Source: Oscillospiraceae bacterium
GTDB lineage: Bacteria > Bacillota > Clostridia > Oscillospirales > Acutalibacteraceae
Length of the DNA: 13,230 bases
Reading direction: 5' to 3'
Assembly: GCA_902774165.1 (NCBI GenBank)
Contig: CACYHJ010000033.1
Coordinates: 1-13,230, forward strand
Below the pieces are notes generated by a model. The model had not been told where the DNA came from, made no database searches, and saw only the letters and a program-made list of their open reading frames with translations. Shown here piece by piece: positions 1-5,675 of the stretch. Numbering within the stretch: the stretch's first letter is position 1; every line of letters begins with the position of its first letter. The position numbers and the translations under genes were made by a program.

Positions 1-121
1 TGTATATCATACATTTTCGTTCTGATAAAACGCAGAGGGTAAATTTTACAAATTCTAATGCCTATTGACAAATGCCTATTGCCTGTAAATTCTGATTTAT
101 CGCGCAGCGATAAATCAGAAT
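1..121. other. AT-rich intergenic segment at window edge
   Basis: I see no gene, RNA or convincing promoter here. From about position 50 the stretch is taken up by the heptad repeat and palindrome annotated separately. Positions 1-49 are AT-rich and unassigned; the neighbouring gene to the left lies outside the window. Confidence 0.6.
50..84 (-). repeat. heptad repeat array, copy 1
   Basis: Read on the minus strand, directly after the palindrome at 85-125, are five 7-bp units: AGGCAAT, AGGCATT, TGTCAAT, AGGCATT and a weaker AGAATTT. On the plus strand this appears as the 11-mer AATGCCTATTG at 57-67 and 71-81. The units share a loose AGNCNNN pattern with the arrays at 2796-2830 and 2905-2939, in the same phase relative to the palindrome, although the unit sequence itself differs. 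Confidence 0.7.
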
Positions 122-125
122 TTAC
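85..125. repeat. dispersed palindrome, copy 1 (19-bp arms)
   Basis: Perfect inverted repeat with arms at 85-103 and 107-125 and a 3-nt centre (GCA). The outer arm GTAAATTCTGATTTA is shared with the copy at 2940-2976, and all but its first two bases with 2758-2794. It overlaps the stop codon of the GH18 gene (TAA, 124-122), so its RNA would form a hairpin starting at that stop. A terminator or 3'-end stabilising role is possible, but there is no clean U-tract. Confidence 0.85.
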
Positions 126-1135
126 GCCGCCATTCCGTCCGCCTTCGCGCGGGCGACTGCGTTGAACAGCGACGCTTCGTTTTCGGCGGGCACGTCGCAG
201 CTGTAATGCCAGATCATCACGCCGCCCAGGCCCTGCCGGATCGCCCATTCGGTCTTCTGATAAACAACGTCCGGAGTATTGAAGGACGCGACCAGTCCGC
301 GCTCCTCATCCGTCATCAGCCCGTTTTCGTCGATTTTGTCCCAGCAGTTCACATAATCGTACCAGACACCCTCACGGGTGGTGGGGCGCGCGTAGAACGG
401 GATGCCCATATCGATCTGGGTGCGCTTGTAGCCGAGCTTGAGCATATCCTTCACAAGGCTCTGCGCGTTCCCCAGCGAGCTGTGGGTGCCGTCGCTGTCC
501 CACACGTCGTAGCACATCAGCTCCACCATATCGATCGCCTTGATCGCCTGCCGGGAATACTCCGCGGCGAAGGGCATCATGGCGCAGAGAATGCTGTAAT
601 CGTCGCCCAGCGTTTTGTCGAGGGAGATCAGGAAGTTGCCGAAATTATCCCGGTGCTCCTTCTCTATCGGATACTCATAGTCAAAGGCGAAGCCGTCGAA
701 GCCGTACTCCTCCAGCACGTCTTTGATCCCCGTTTCGAGGATCCCGCTGTCGAACGCCTTCTTGAGCTGCTCCGCCTGAGAACGCATCTGGTCCTCCCAG
801 GTATCGCCGCCGATCGAGCCGGGGCCGAAGAAATTGAGGTGGATCCGGGGCCGGTCGCCCGCCTTCTCCCGAAGGATCTCAACCATTCTGTCAAGATCGG
901 GAGAAAGAGTGATTTTTCCTTCCGCGTCAAATTTTGCGGCGCTGAAAAGAATGATATCCGTCACGTCGGCAAAGTGCGACGCGTCGAGCGCCTGCGTCTG
1001 CTCCGCAGTGGAGACGACCACGTACGCCGTGACGCGCAGCGCGGCGGCTTTCTGGCTCGTTGTGAAGCCGGTCACGCCCAGCACGGAAAGGAGAAACGCC
1101 ATGAAACAGGAAAAAATTCTTTTGATAAAATTCAT
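122..1135 (-). CDS. secreted glycoside hydrolase family 18 protein
   Basis: A 337-residue protein with an N-terminal signal peptide (residues 1 to about 32, basic MNFIKR followed by a hydrophobic stretch) and a GH18 TIM barrel. The barrel signature DGFAFDYE spans residues 147-154; Glu154 is the expected acid catalyst and Asp152 its partner, while the middle Asp of the usual DxxDxDxE is Ala150. Other GH18 landmarks are MCYD (207-210), GIPFYAR (244-250) and GGVMIWHYSCD near the C-terminus. Family members cleave beta-1,4-linked GlcNAc polymers or related glycans, some are endo-beta-N-acetylglucosaminidases, and some only bind sugar. The ATG at 1135 has a GGAGG ribosome site just upstream. The stop lies inside a repeated palindrome. 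It appears to be a single-gene unit. Family assignment is firm; substrate is unknown. Confidence 0.88.
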   Translation of the reverse strand: MNFIKRIFSCFMAFLLSVLGVTGFTTSQKAAALRVTAYVVVSTAEQTQALDASHFADVTDIILFSAAKFDAEGKITLSPDLDRMVEILREKAGDRPRIHLNFFGPGSIGGDTWEDQMRSQAEQLKKAFDSGILETGIKDVLEEYGFDGFAFDYEYPIEKEHRDNFGNFLISLDKTLGDDYSILCAMMPFAAEYSRQAIKAIDMVELMCYDVWDSDGTHSSLGNAQSLVKDMLKLGYKRTQIDMGIPFYARPTTREGVWYDYVNCWDKIDENGLMTDEERGLVASFNTPDVVYQKTEWAIRQGLGGVMIWHYSCDVPAENEASLFNAVARAKADGMAA

Positions 1136-1333
1136 ACTCTATCCTCCGATTGCACAGATCCGGATCTGAAATTATCCCGCGCCGGCCCGGCGGCGCACGA
1201 CAGCTCGCTCCGCGTCCGGCCGGAAATTACGGCAACACCGCACAAATACGAATGCGCGTCTTGCTTGATCTTTGTTCCGTCATCTTGCACAGATTCTCCT
1301 TGACAACCGTCAGGTTGCCTGCGGAGACTTGCC
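1136..1333. other. intergenic region between corA and GH18 gene
   Basis: No gene is evident. On the minus strand this must hold the GH18 promoter, but I find no good -35/-10 pair. It contains a 14-bp perfect palindrome, CAGATCCGGATCTG, at 1155-1168 just upstream of the GH18 ribosome site, which could be an operator, and the hairpin at 1296-1326. Confidence 0.45.
1296..1326 (-). terminator. hairpin downstream of corA, possible terminator
   Basis: Inverted repeat GACAACC (1302-1308) / GGTTGCC (1313-1319) with a 4-nt loop and one wobble pair, extended by CTCC/GGAG outside a small internal loop. It lies 8-38 nt past the corA stop. There is no U-tract on the minus strand, so a transcript-end or RNA-stability role is only a possibility. 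Confidence 0.35.
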
Positions 1334-2251
1334 TTACAACCATTTCTTTTTCTTGAAATAAACCAGCAGGCCCACGGCGATCAGCACGCTGACGGCGATG
1401 ACGGCCGGGTAGCCCAGCTTCCAGTTCAGCTCCGGCATATACCGGAAGTTCATGCCGTACCAGCCCACGATCAGAGTCAGGGGCATGAAGATCGTGGTCA
1501 CCACGGTCAGGATCGTCATGATACGGTTCTGCTTGATGTCCAGCTGCGACTGATAAAGGTCGCGGATCTGTACCGTATAATCCCGCATGGCGGCGGCGAT
1601 ATCCTTGTGCCGCTCCACACGGTTGGTGAACAGGCGGAAATAACGCACGTTCTCCGCCGCGAAGAATCCGTTCTCGTTCTCCTCAAGAACCTCGCCCATG
1701 TCAATCAGCTGTTCATAATGCGTGCGCAGGTCCAGCACGTCGCCGCGGATCTCGTTCAGGCGCGTCAGGCTCATTTTGTCCTCGCCGTTCAGCAGCTCCC
1801 GCTCGATGGCCTCCAGCTCCTTTTCGTATTTTTCCATCAGGGCAAGGTCGCCGTTGATGATGTTGTTCAGGAAGTCATACAGGAACCGGGCGAGGCCCGG
1901 CATCCGCCAGCGCTTCGTGCGGCGCACCTCGCTGACGATCTGCTGCGCCGTATTGCCTTCGTCGATAAACACGACGCCGCGCTCGTCCAGCGCGAAAGCA
2001 AACTGCAGGTCGTCGCCGGTGATGTCGTTGCGGTCGGGGATCGAAAAGGTGCCCGTCAGCGAGTCGATGTTCGCCTCCGCTTTGGTATTGTGGATCTCCG
2101 CGGTCAGCGGCTCCAGGTCGATGCCCATGTCGAACAAAGACTGTCCGCGGCTCCATTCCTCGGGGGTCAGGATCGCCACGTAAGGACGCTCGTTTTTGAT
2201 GCAGTCCTCCGCAAGGCATTCCTTCAGCGTATTTTCGATCAGATAGAACAT
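1334..2251 (-). CDS. corA: CorA-family divalent cation transporter
   Basis: A 305-residue member of the CorA metal-ion transporter family, which forms homopentameric channels for Mg2+ (sometimes Co2+ or Ni2+) in the cell membrane. The first ~240 residues form the acidic and helical cytoplasmic domain. The hallmark GMN motif is Gly266-Met267-Asn268 (in YGMNF), at the end of transmembrane helix 1 (about 245-264). A short periplasm-facing loop precedes helix 2 (about 283-299), and the chain ends in the basic tail KKKKWL. Length and topology fit the family. The ATG at 2251 follows the glycosylase stop by four bases, and its GGAGG ribosome site lies inside that gene's 3' end, so the two are probably co-transcribed and translationally coupled. 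Ion preference cannot be read from sequence. Confidence 0.93.
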   Translation of the reverse strand: MFYLIENTLKECLAEDCIKNERPYVAILTPEEWSRGQSLFDMGIDLEPLTAEIHNTKAEANIDSLTGTFSIPDRNDITGDDLQFAFALDERGVVFIDEGNTAQQIVSEVRRTKRWRMPGLARFLYDFLNNIINGDLALMEKYEKELEAIERELLNGEDKMSLTRLNEIRGDVLDLRTHYEQLIDMGEVLEENENGFFAAENVRYFRLFTNRVERHKDIAAAMRDYTVQIRDLYQSQLDIKQNRIMTILTVVTTIFMPLTLIVGWYGMNFRYMPELNWKLGYPAVIAVSVLIAVGLLVYFKKKKWL

Positions 2252-2255
2252 TGCG

Positions 2256-2744
2256 TTACGCCTCCGTTTCCGTTTTGATCACGCGCCACGCGCCGATCAG
2301 CCGCTCAAGACTCCATGCGGCGTTTGCCGGGCTGGTGGACGGCAAGACAACCGCGGGCCGTGCGATCAGCGGCTCGGTATATTTGCGGTACATTTTTTCC
2401 GCGGTTTTCCCGTTGACGAAAATTCTGCGGATCTCCGCCGTTTTCAGGATCGGCGACAGGTCGTTGACGCGCACGTCCCGGATGCTGGCGTCCGACGAAC
2501 CGGTGATCTCGCAGGAGGCGATCACGTCCCATGCGGCAATGCGGTTGCGCAGGAGAAACGCCCGGCGCTCCGGCACCGTTTCGGGGAACGGCTGGGCGTA
2601 AACCGCGGAAAGCACCCGCCAGAACCGGTTCTGCGGATGCCCGTAGAAGAACATCATCTCCCGGGATTTCACCGAAGGAAAGCTGCCGAGGATCAGGATC
2701 TTCGAGTTTTCGTCATAGAGCGGGGGAATGGGATGGGTGAGCAT
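2256..2744 (-). CDS. DNA-deoxyinosine glycosylase (UDG superfamily family 6)
   Basis: A 162-residue protein of the uracil-DNA glycosylase superfamily, closest by motif to the hypoxanthine-DNA glycosylases that excise deaminated adenine in base-excision repair. Visible motifs are LILGSFPSVKS (17-27), YGHPQNRFW (34-42, with the conserved Asn39) and LPSTSPANA (134-142), the last matching the DNA-intercalating loop region of the superfamily. A TTG at 2759 would add five residues, but it lies inside the palindrome at 2758-2794; the ATG at 2744 has AAGGA at proper spacing, so I chose it. It is cytosolic and shares an operon with corA, with no obvious functional link. No clear promoter is visible; transcription may start within the repeat-rich region 2795-2940. 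Confidence 0.87.
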   Translation of the reverse strand: MLTHPIPPLYDENSKILILGSFPSVKSREMMFFYGHPQNRFWRVLSAVYAQPFPETVPERRAFLLRNRIAAWDVIASCEITGSSDASIRDVRVNDLSPILKTAEIRRIFVNGKTAEKMYRKYTEPLIARPAVVLPSTSPANAAWSLERLIGAWRVIKTETEA

Positions 2745-2757
2745 GGAGGATCCTTTC

Positions 2758-2794
2758 AAATTCTGATTTATCGCGGAGCGATAAATCAGAATTT
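2758..2794. repeat. dispersed palindrome, copy 2 (17-bp arms)
   Basis: Perfect inverted repeat with arms AAATTCTGATTTATCGC at 2758-2774 and its complement at 2778-2794, centre GGA. The arms are identical to the inner 17 bp of copy 1. It lies directly upstream of the glycosylase ribosome site, so it would form a hairpin in that gene's 5' UTR if transcription starts upstream. Confidence 0.85.
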
Positions 2795-2795
2795 A

Positions 2796-2830
2796 AGTCC
2801 CGAGTACCGAGGCCCGAGTCTCGAGGCGTT
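2796..2830 (+). repeat. heptad repeat array, copy 2
   Basis: One base after palindrome copy 2 come five 7-bp units on the plus strand: AGTCCCG, AGTACCG, AGGCCCG, AGTCTCG and AGGCGTT. The first four match the consensus AGNNYCG. The array is in inverse orientation to the one at 2905-2939, giving an imperfect long inverted repeat. Confidence 0.8.
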
Positions 2831-2904
2831 GAAATCCGAGCAGGATTACGATAATAAAGACTCGGTTTATCTTAATTTTCACCAGGTCGTACAGACTTTA
2901 AGAT
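2831..2904. other. core of the repeat-bounded unit, no gene
   Basis: About 74 bp between the two facing heptad arrays. It includes a small hairpin AATCC/GGATT (2833-2847) and the start of an inverted repeat GTACA/TGTAC (2889-2909). I find no open reading frame or convincing promoter. Confidence 0.5.
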
Positions 2905-2939
2905 TGTACCTTGGGCCTCGGGTCTCGAGACTCGAGACT
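2905..2939 (-). repeat. heptad repeat array, copy 3
   Basis: Read on the minus strand directly after palindrome copy 3: AGTCTCG, AGTCTCG, AGACCCG, AGGCCCA, AGGTACA. Units resemble those of copy 2 and are in the same phase relative to the palindrome as in copies 1 and 2. Confidence 0.8.
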
Positions 2940-2976
2940 GTAAATTCTGATTTAGCTCCGCTAAATCAGAATTTAC
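2940..2976. repeat. dispersed palindrome, copy 3 (17-bp arms)
   Basis: Perfect inverted repeat with arms at 2940-2956 and 2960-2976, centre TCC. The outer 15 bases of the arm equal copy 1, but the inner TCGC is replaced by GC on both sides, so pairing is kept. It contains the stop codon (TAA, 2975-2973) of the upstream phosphoesterase-like gene, as copy 1 does for the GH18 gene. Confidence 0.85.
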
Positions 2977-4076
2977 GCAAGCGTAGCTTTCAGCAGCACC
3001 GGGTTATGGTCGGTGCATACGAACCCGAAATCCTGGGTTTCCAGCAGGTCGACCCTGATATTCCGGGAGACGATAAAGCCGTCGATCAGGTAATACTGGA
3101 AGTTCTCGTGATCCGCGCCGGCGTAGGGCTGATCGAGAGACCGGCAGGTGGGCACGCGGCCGTCCATCAGCATCTGCCAGCCGCCGTCGGCGAAATCCTC
3201 CGCGGGGATCTCACCCGCCTGCCACATGCCCTCACGGACAGGCCACGCGGCAACGTCGGCGCTGGAAAAAATCTGGTTGAAGTCGCCGCCGGCAATCACG
3301 TAATTGCCGTTCTGCGCCTCCTGATCGAGGATCTCTCTGAGCTTCTTCGTCTGGGCGATTTTTCCCTCGCCGTCGTCATAGGCCTCAAGATGCAGATTGA
3401 CGATCACGAGCTGCTTATCGCTCCCCGCCAGCGGAATCCGCTCTACCAGAAGGCAGCGCTTGAGGTTCGCCATGCGGACCGGCCACGAGAAGGGAATCGG
3501 CAGCTGGATGCGCTCTGCCCCGTCGACGTGATAGGCGCTGAGGGTGAGAAGGCCGGAATCGACCTTGCCGATGGGCGGGACCGGATAGGGCAGGAACGCC
3601 ACCTTGAAATTGTTGGCAAAGGCGGCCTCATACTGCGGAAACGCCTCGGAGAACAGCGCGGTCTCGTCGATTTTTTCCGACCGGGAGGAGCTTCTGTCCG
3701 TCTCCTGACAGAGCAGGATCTGCGGCGAAAGCGCCCGCATTTTCTCGATCATGCCGTCCATATTGCTGCGCACGCGCGCTTCGTCCGCGGTTTTGACGCT
3801 TGTACCGCCGTCCATAAAGAAATCGGCGTTGTCGCCCAGCGCGCCGTAGCCCACGTTCCAGGTCAGGACCGTGACGGAATCGCCGACGGAAAGCGTTTCG
3901 GACGCCGTGCCGGAGACCTCAATTTCGGTCCGCTCCTTCGGTTTGTATTCCGTCGCGGAAAGGAAGCCGATCAGCCCGCCGAAGGCGACGACCACAACCA
4001 GCACCACAATGCCGACGGCGCGGAAGATCCTGCGCGGAAGGCTCTTTCTCTTCCCGTTTTTTCCGTTTTTACCCAT
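2973..4076 (-). CDS. membrane-anchored endonuclease/exonuclease/phosphatase-fold protein
   Basis: A 367-residue protein with a basic N-terminus, one transmembrane helix (about 17-40), and an endonuclease/exonuclease/phosphatase (EEP, DNase I-like) domain outside the cell. Active-site elements are all present: Asn74 in LTWN, Glu125 in CQETD, His229 in NLHLE, Asp265 and Asn267 in GGDFN, Asp333 in IDGF and the Asp356-His357 pair in TDHNP. This superfamily hydrolyses phosphodiesters in nucleic acids, inositol phosphates or sphingomyelin using Mg2+; the substrate here cannot be told. Its ATG overlaps the 3' end of the metallophosphoesterase gene by 8 nt (ATGGGTAA) and has an AAGGAGGG ribosome site, so the two are co-transcribed. 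The stop codon lies in a repeated palindrome. Confidence 0.88.
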   Translation of the reverse strand: MGKNGKNGKRKSLPRRIFRAVGIVVLVVVVAFGGLIGFLSATEYKPKERTEIEVSGTASETLSVGDSVTVLTWNVGYGALGDNADFFMDGGTSVKTADEARVRSNMDGMIEKMRALSPQILLCQETDRSSSRSEKIDETALFSEAFPQYEAAFANNFKVAFLPYPVPPIGKVDSGLLTLSAYHVDGAERIQLPIPFSWPVRMANLKRCLLVERIPLAGSDKQLVIVNLHLEAYDDGEGKIAQTKKLREILDQEAQNGNYVIAGGDFNQIFSSADVAAWPVREGMWQAGEIPAEDFADGGWQMLMDGRVPTCRSLDQPYAGADHENFQYYLIDGFIVSRNIRVDLLETQDFGFVCTDHNPVLLKATLA

Positions 4077-4947
4077 GATTTATACCCTCCTTCGTCCCGC
4101 CGGTCAGCCGCAGCAGAGCGGCCTCCGGCCGGTCGTTGATGCGCAGAGGAAGCACGCTGTTGCCCAGGCCTCTGCTGACGTACATTTCGGTTTTTCCTTC
4201 TGTGAACAGCCCCGCGTCGTACTGCGGGAACAGCCCCTGATGCGGCGCGATCAGGCCGCCGATCAGCGGCAGGCGGACCTGCCCGCCGTGGGCGTGGCCG
4301 GACAGGACAAGATTCAGCCCCAGCTCGGCGTAAACGTCAAAGATCTCCGGCCGGTGGGACAACAGCACCGTGAACGTATGCTCCGGCAGCTCCAGCGCCC
4401 GGATCTTGACCCGCGCAACCTCCGCGCCGTCCGCGCTGAGCAGGCTGTTGTCCGAAACAAAGTAAGGGTCGTCGATACCGGCAAGCGCGATCTGCGCCTC
4501 CCCGCGGGAAAGCAGGACGTATTGATCCCGCAGTACGGTGACGCCCATGTCGCGGTAGGTCTGTTCCAGCGCGGCGTAATCCGCCGGAGCCATGCCCGCC
4601 TCGTGGTTTCCGGGCACGTAATAGCAGGGCGCGATTTTCACCGCCTCCCGCAGGAACCGGATCGCGGTCTCGGGGTGCGGACGGTGCCGGTCGATGCTGT
4701 CGCCGGTGATCGCGATGATATCCGGCGCCTGTTCCCGGATCAGGCGCAGCAGCCGCGCGTTGTTTTTGCCGAACCTCATGTTGTGCAGATCGGACAAATG
4801 CATGATTTTAAACCCTTCAAACGCGGCGGGCAGGGATGCGCCGCCCACGTCGGTCCGGGTCAGCTGCAGCGCGGAATTCCCGTAAACTCCGGTCGCGAGA
4901 CACAGCAGCATCGCCGCCGCAGCGCAGACAATCACCTTTTTTTTCAT
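4069..4947 (-). CDS. surface calcineurin-like metallophosphoesterase (YaeI-like)
   Basis: A 292-residue protein with an N-terminal signal or anchor segment (about 4-22) and a calcineurin-like phosphoesterase domain. The di-metal ligands are all recognisable: Asp53 and His55 (SDLHN), Asp83 (GDSID), Asn114-His115 (GNHE), His198 (SHRP), and His218/His220 (GHAHGGQ). Its layout resembles the YaeI-type phosphodiesterase group, whose members are membrane-associated and whose natural substrates are poorly known. The ATG at 4947 has GGAGG eight bases upstream. It is the first gene of a two-gene operon with the EEP-fold protein, driven by the consensus promoter at 5014-5042. The pairing of two anchored metal-dependent phosphoesterases suggests work on an extracellular or envelope phosphodiester, an inference only. 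Confidence 0.88.
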   Translation of the reverse strand: MKKKVIVCAAAAMLLCLATGVYGNSALQLTRTDVGGASLPAAFEGFKIMHLSDLHNMRFGKNNARLLRLIREQAPDIIAITGDSIDRHRPHPETAIRFLREAVKIAPCYYVPGNHEAGMAPADYAALEQTYRDMGVTVLRDQYVLLSRGEAQIALAGIDDPYFVSDNSLLSADGAEVARVKIRALELPEHTFTVLLSHRPEIFDVYAELGLNLVLSGHAHGGQVRLPLIGGLIAPHQGLFPQYDAGLFTEGKTEMYVSRGLGNSVLPLRINDRPEAALLRLTGGTKEGINHG

Positions 4948-5013
4948 TGCGTTAACCTCCGCCGGAGTCTTTTCATTGCTGAGCGGACAGGTTTGCCGCT
5001 TCTTTCCCGATCC

Positions 5014-5042
5014 ATTATAATATAAACCGGTTTATATGTCAA
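5014..5042 (-). promoter_or_regulatory. consensus promoter of the phosphoesterase operon with palindromic spacer
   Basis: Minus strand: -35 TTGACA (5042-5037), a 17-bp spacer and -10 TATAAT (5019-5014). The spacer plus one base forms a perfect 18-bp palindrome, ATATAAACCGGTTTATAT (5020-5037). A perfect dyad between the -35 and -10 boxes is typical of a repressor operator that blocks RNA polymerase. No regulator gene for it is in the window. Confidence 0.85.
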
Positions 5043-5070
5043 TCGGCCCGGCCTTTTCAGCCGAGCCGAT
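5042..5070 (-). terminator. hairpin at the end of the glnA operon
   Basis: An 11-bp stem with one wobble pair (arms 5070-5060 and 5052-5042) and a 7-nt loop that contains the ANTAR stop codon. No U-tract follows, and the hairpin abuts the -35 box of the next promoter. It is probably the operon's 3' end, but an efficient intrinsic terminator is not certain. Confidence 0.5.
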
Positions 5071-5641
5071 CGATAATCTCCTCCGCGACGGCGCGGCGGG
5101 TAAAGCACAGATCCATCGCCTGTTTCTCTATGTACCGGTGGGCGTCGGCCTCCGTCATGCCCTGACGGTCGATCAGCAGCCATTTTGCCCGGTTCACAAT
5201 GCGGATCTCCTCCATTTTTTCCTCAACGGAAAGGGTTTTCTTCTCGGTTTTCCGGAGCCGTTCCCGGACGCCGGACATCCAGTTCAGGGCGATCAGGATC
5301 ATCTGGCGGGACGTGGGTTTCGCAAGGGTGAAAACGCCGGATTCCGTAACGCGCTCCGTCATTTCGCCGTACAGCTCGGAGCGGACCAGCATCAGCGCAA
5401 CGGAACCCGCCGAGGCGCTGACGTCGATCGCGAAGCGGATGCCGGGGTCGTCCGGCAGAGGGGAGTTGACGATCACAAAATCATACGCGCGGTCGGCAAA
5501 CGCGCGCTTCGCCGCGCTCACGTCGGGCACCGTCTTCACGACGTCGCAGGCGGCGTCCGGAAACAGCGGCAGAAGCGCCTCGTTCATCTTCCCGGACGAC
5601 GAGACCAGCAAAACGCTGTAACTGCGCTCTTTGAGACCCAA
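5057..5641 (-). CDS. ANTAR-domain antiterminator with degenerate receiver (NitR-like)
   Basis: A 194-residue protein: a receiver-like domain (about 7-118), a helical linker rich in Lys/Glu (about 122-145) and a C-terminal ANTAR domain (about 140-192) with the pattern NRAKWLLIDRQGMTEADAHRY. ANTAR proteins bind paired RNA hairpins with six-base loops and prevent transcription termination. The receiver is unusual: the phospho-acceptor Asp is Asn59 (VIVNSPLPD) and the acidic pair after strand 1 is replaced by serines (LLVSSS), although Lys108 remains. Phosphorylation is therefore unlikely. The TTG start is fixed by AGGAGG eight bases upstream. It lies 34 nt after glnA, like the clostridial NitR antiterminator, so a role in nitrogen control is likely. 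Target hairpins are annotated in the glnA and gdhA leaders. Confidence 0.88.
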   Translation of the reverse strand: MGLKERSYSVLLVSSSGKMNEALLPLFPDAACDVVKTVPDVSAAKRAFADRAYDFVIVNSPLPDDPGIRFAIDVSASAGSVALMLVRSELYGEMTERVTESGVFTLAKPTSRQMILIALNWMSGVRERLRKTEKKTLSVEEKMEEIRIVNRAKWLLIDRQGMTEADAHRYIEKQAMDLCFTRRAVAEEIIDRLG

Positions 5642-5675
5642 TTTTCACCCCTCCTGTCTTATTGTTTTTGTTTTC

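Noticed and set aside
2745..2759. TTG start for the DNA glycosylase
   Set aside because: The TTG lies in the palindrome, has no ribosome site, and the ATG at 2744 is correctly spaced from AAGGA.
2758..2976. CRISPR-like repeat array
   Set aside because: Only two palindromes in opposite orientation with one long non-spacer segment, and no cas genes.
2637..4139. 500-codon open frame antisense to the EEP-fold gene and across the repeat unit
   Set aside because: No recognisable domain, and it runs through palindromes and intergenic DNA; the minus-strand gene has full catalytic motifs.
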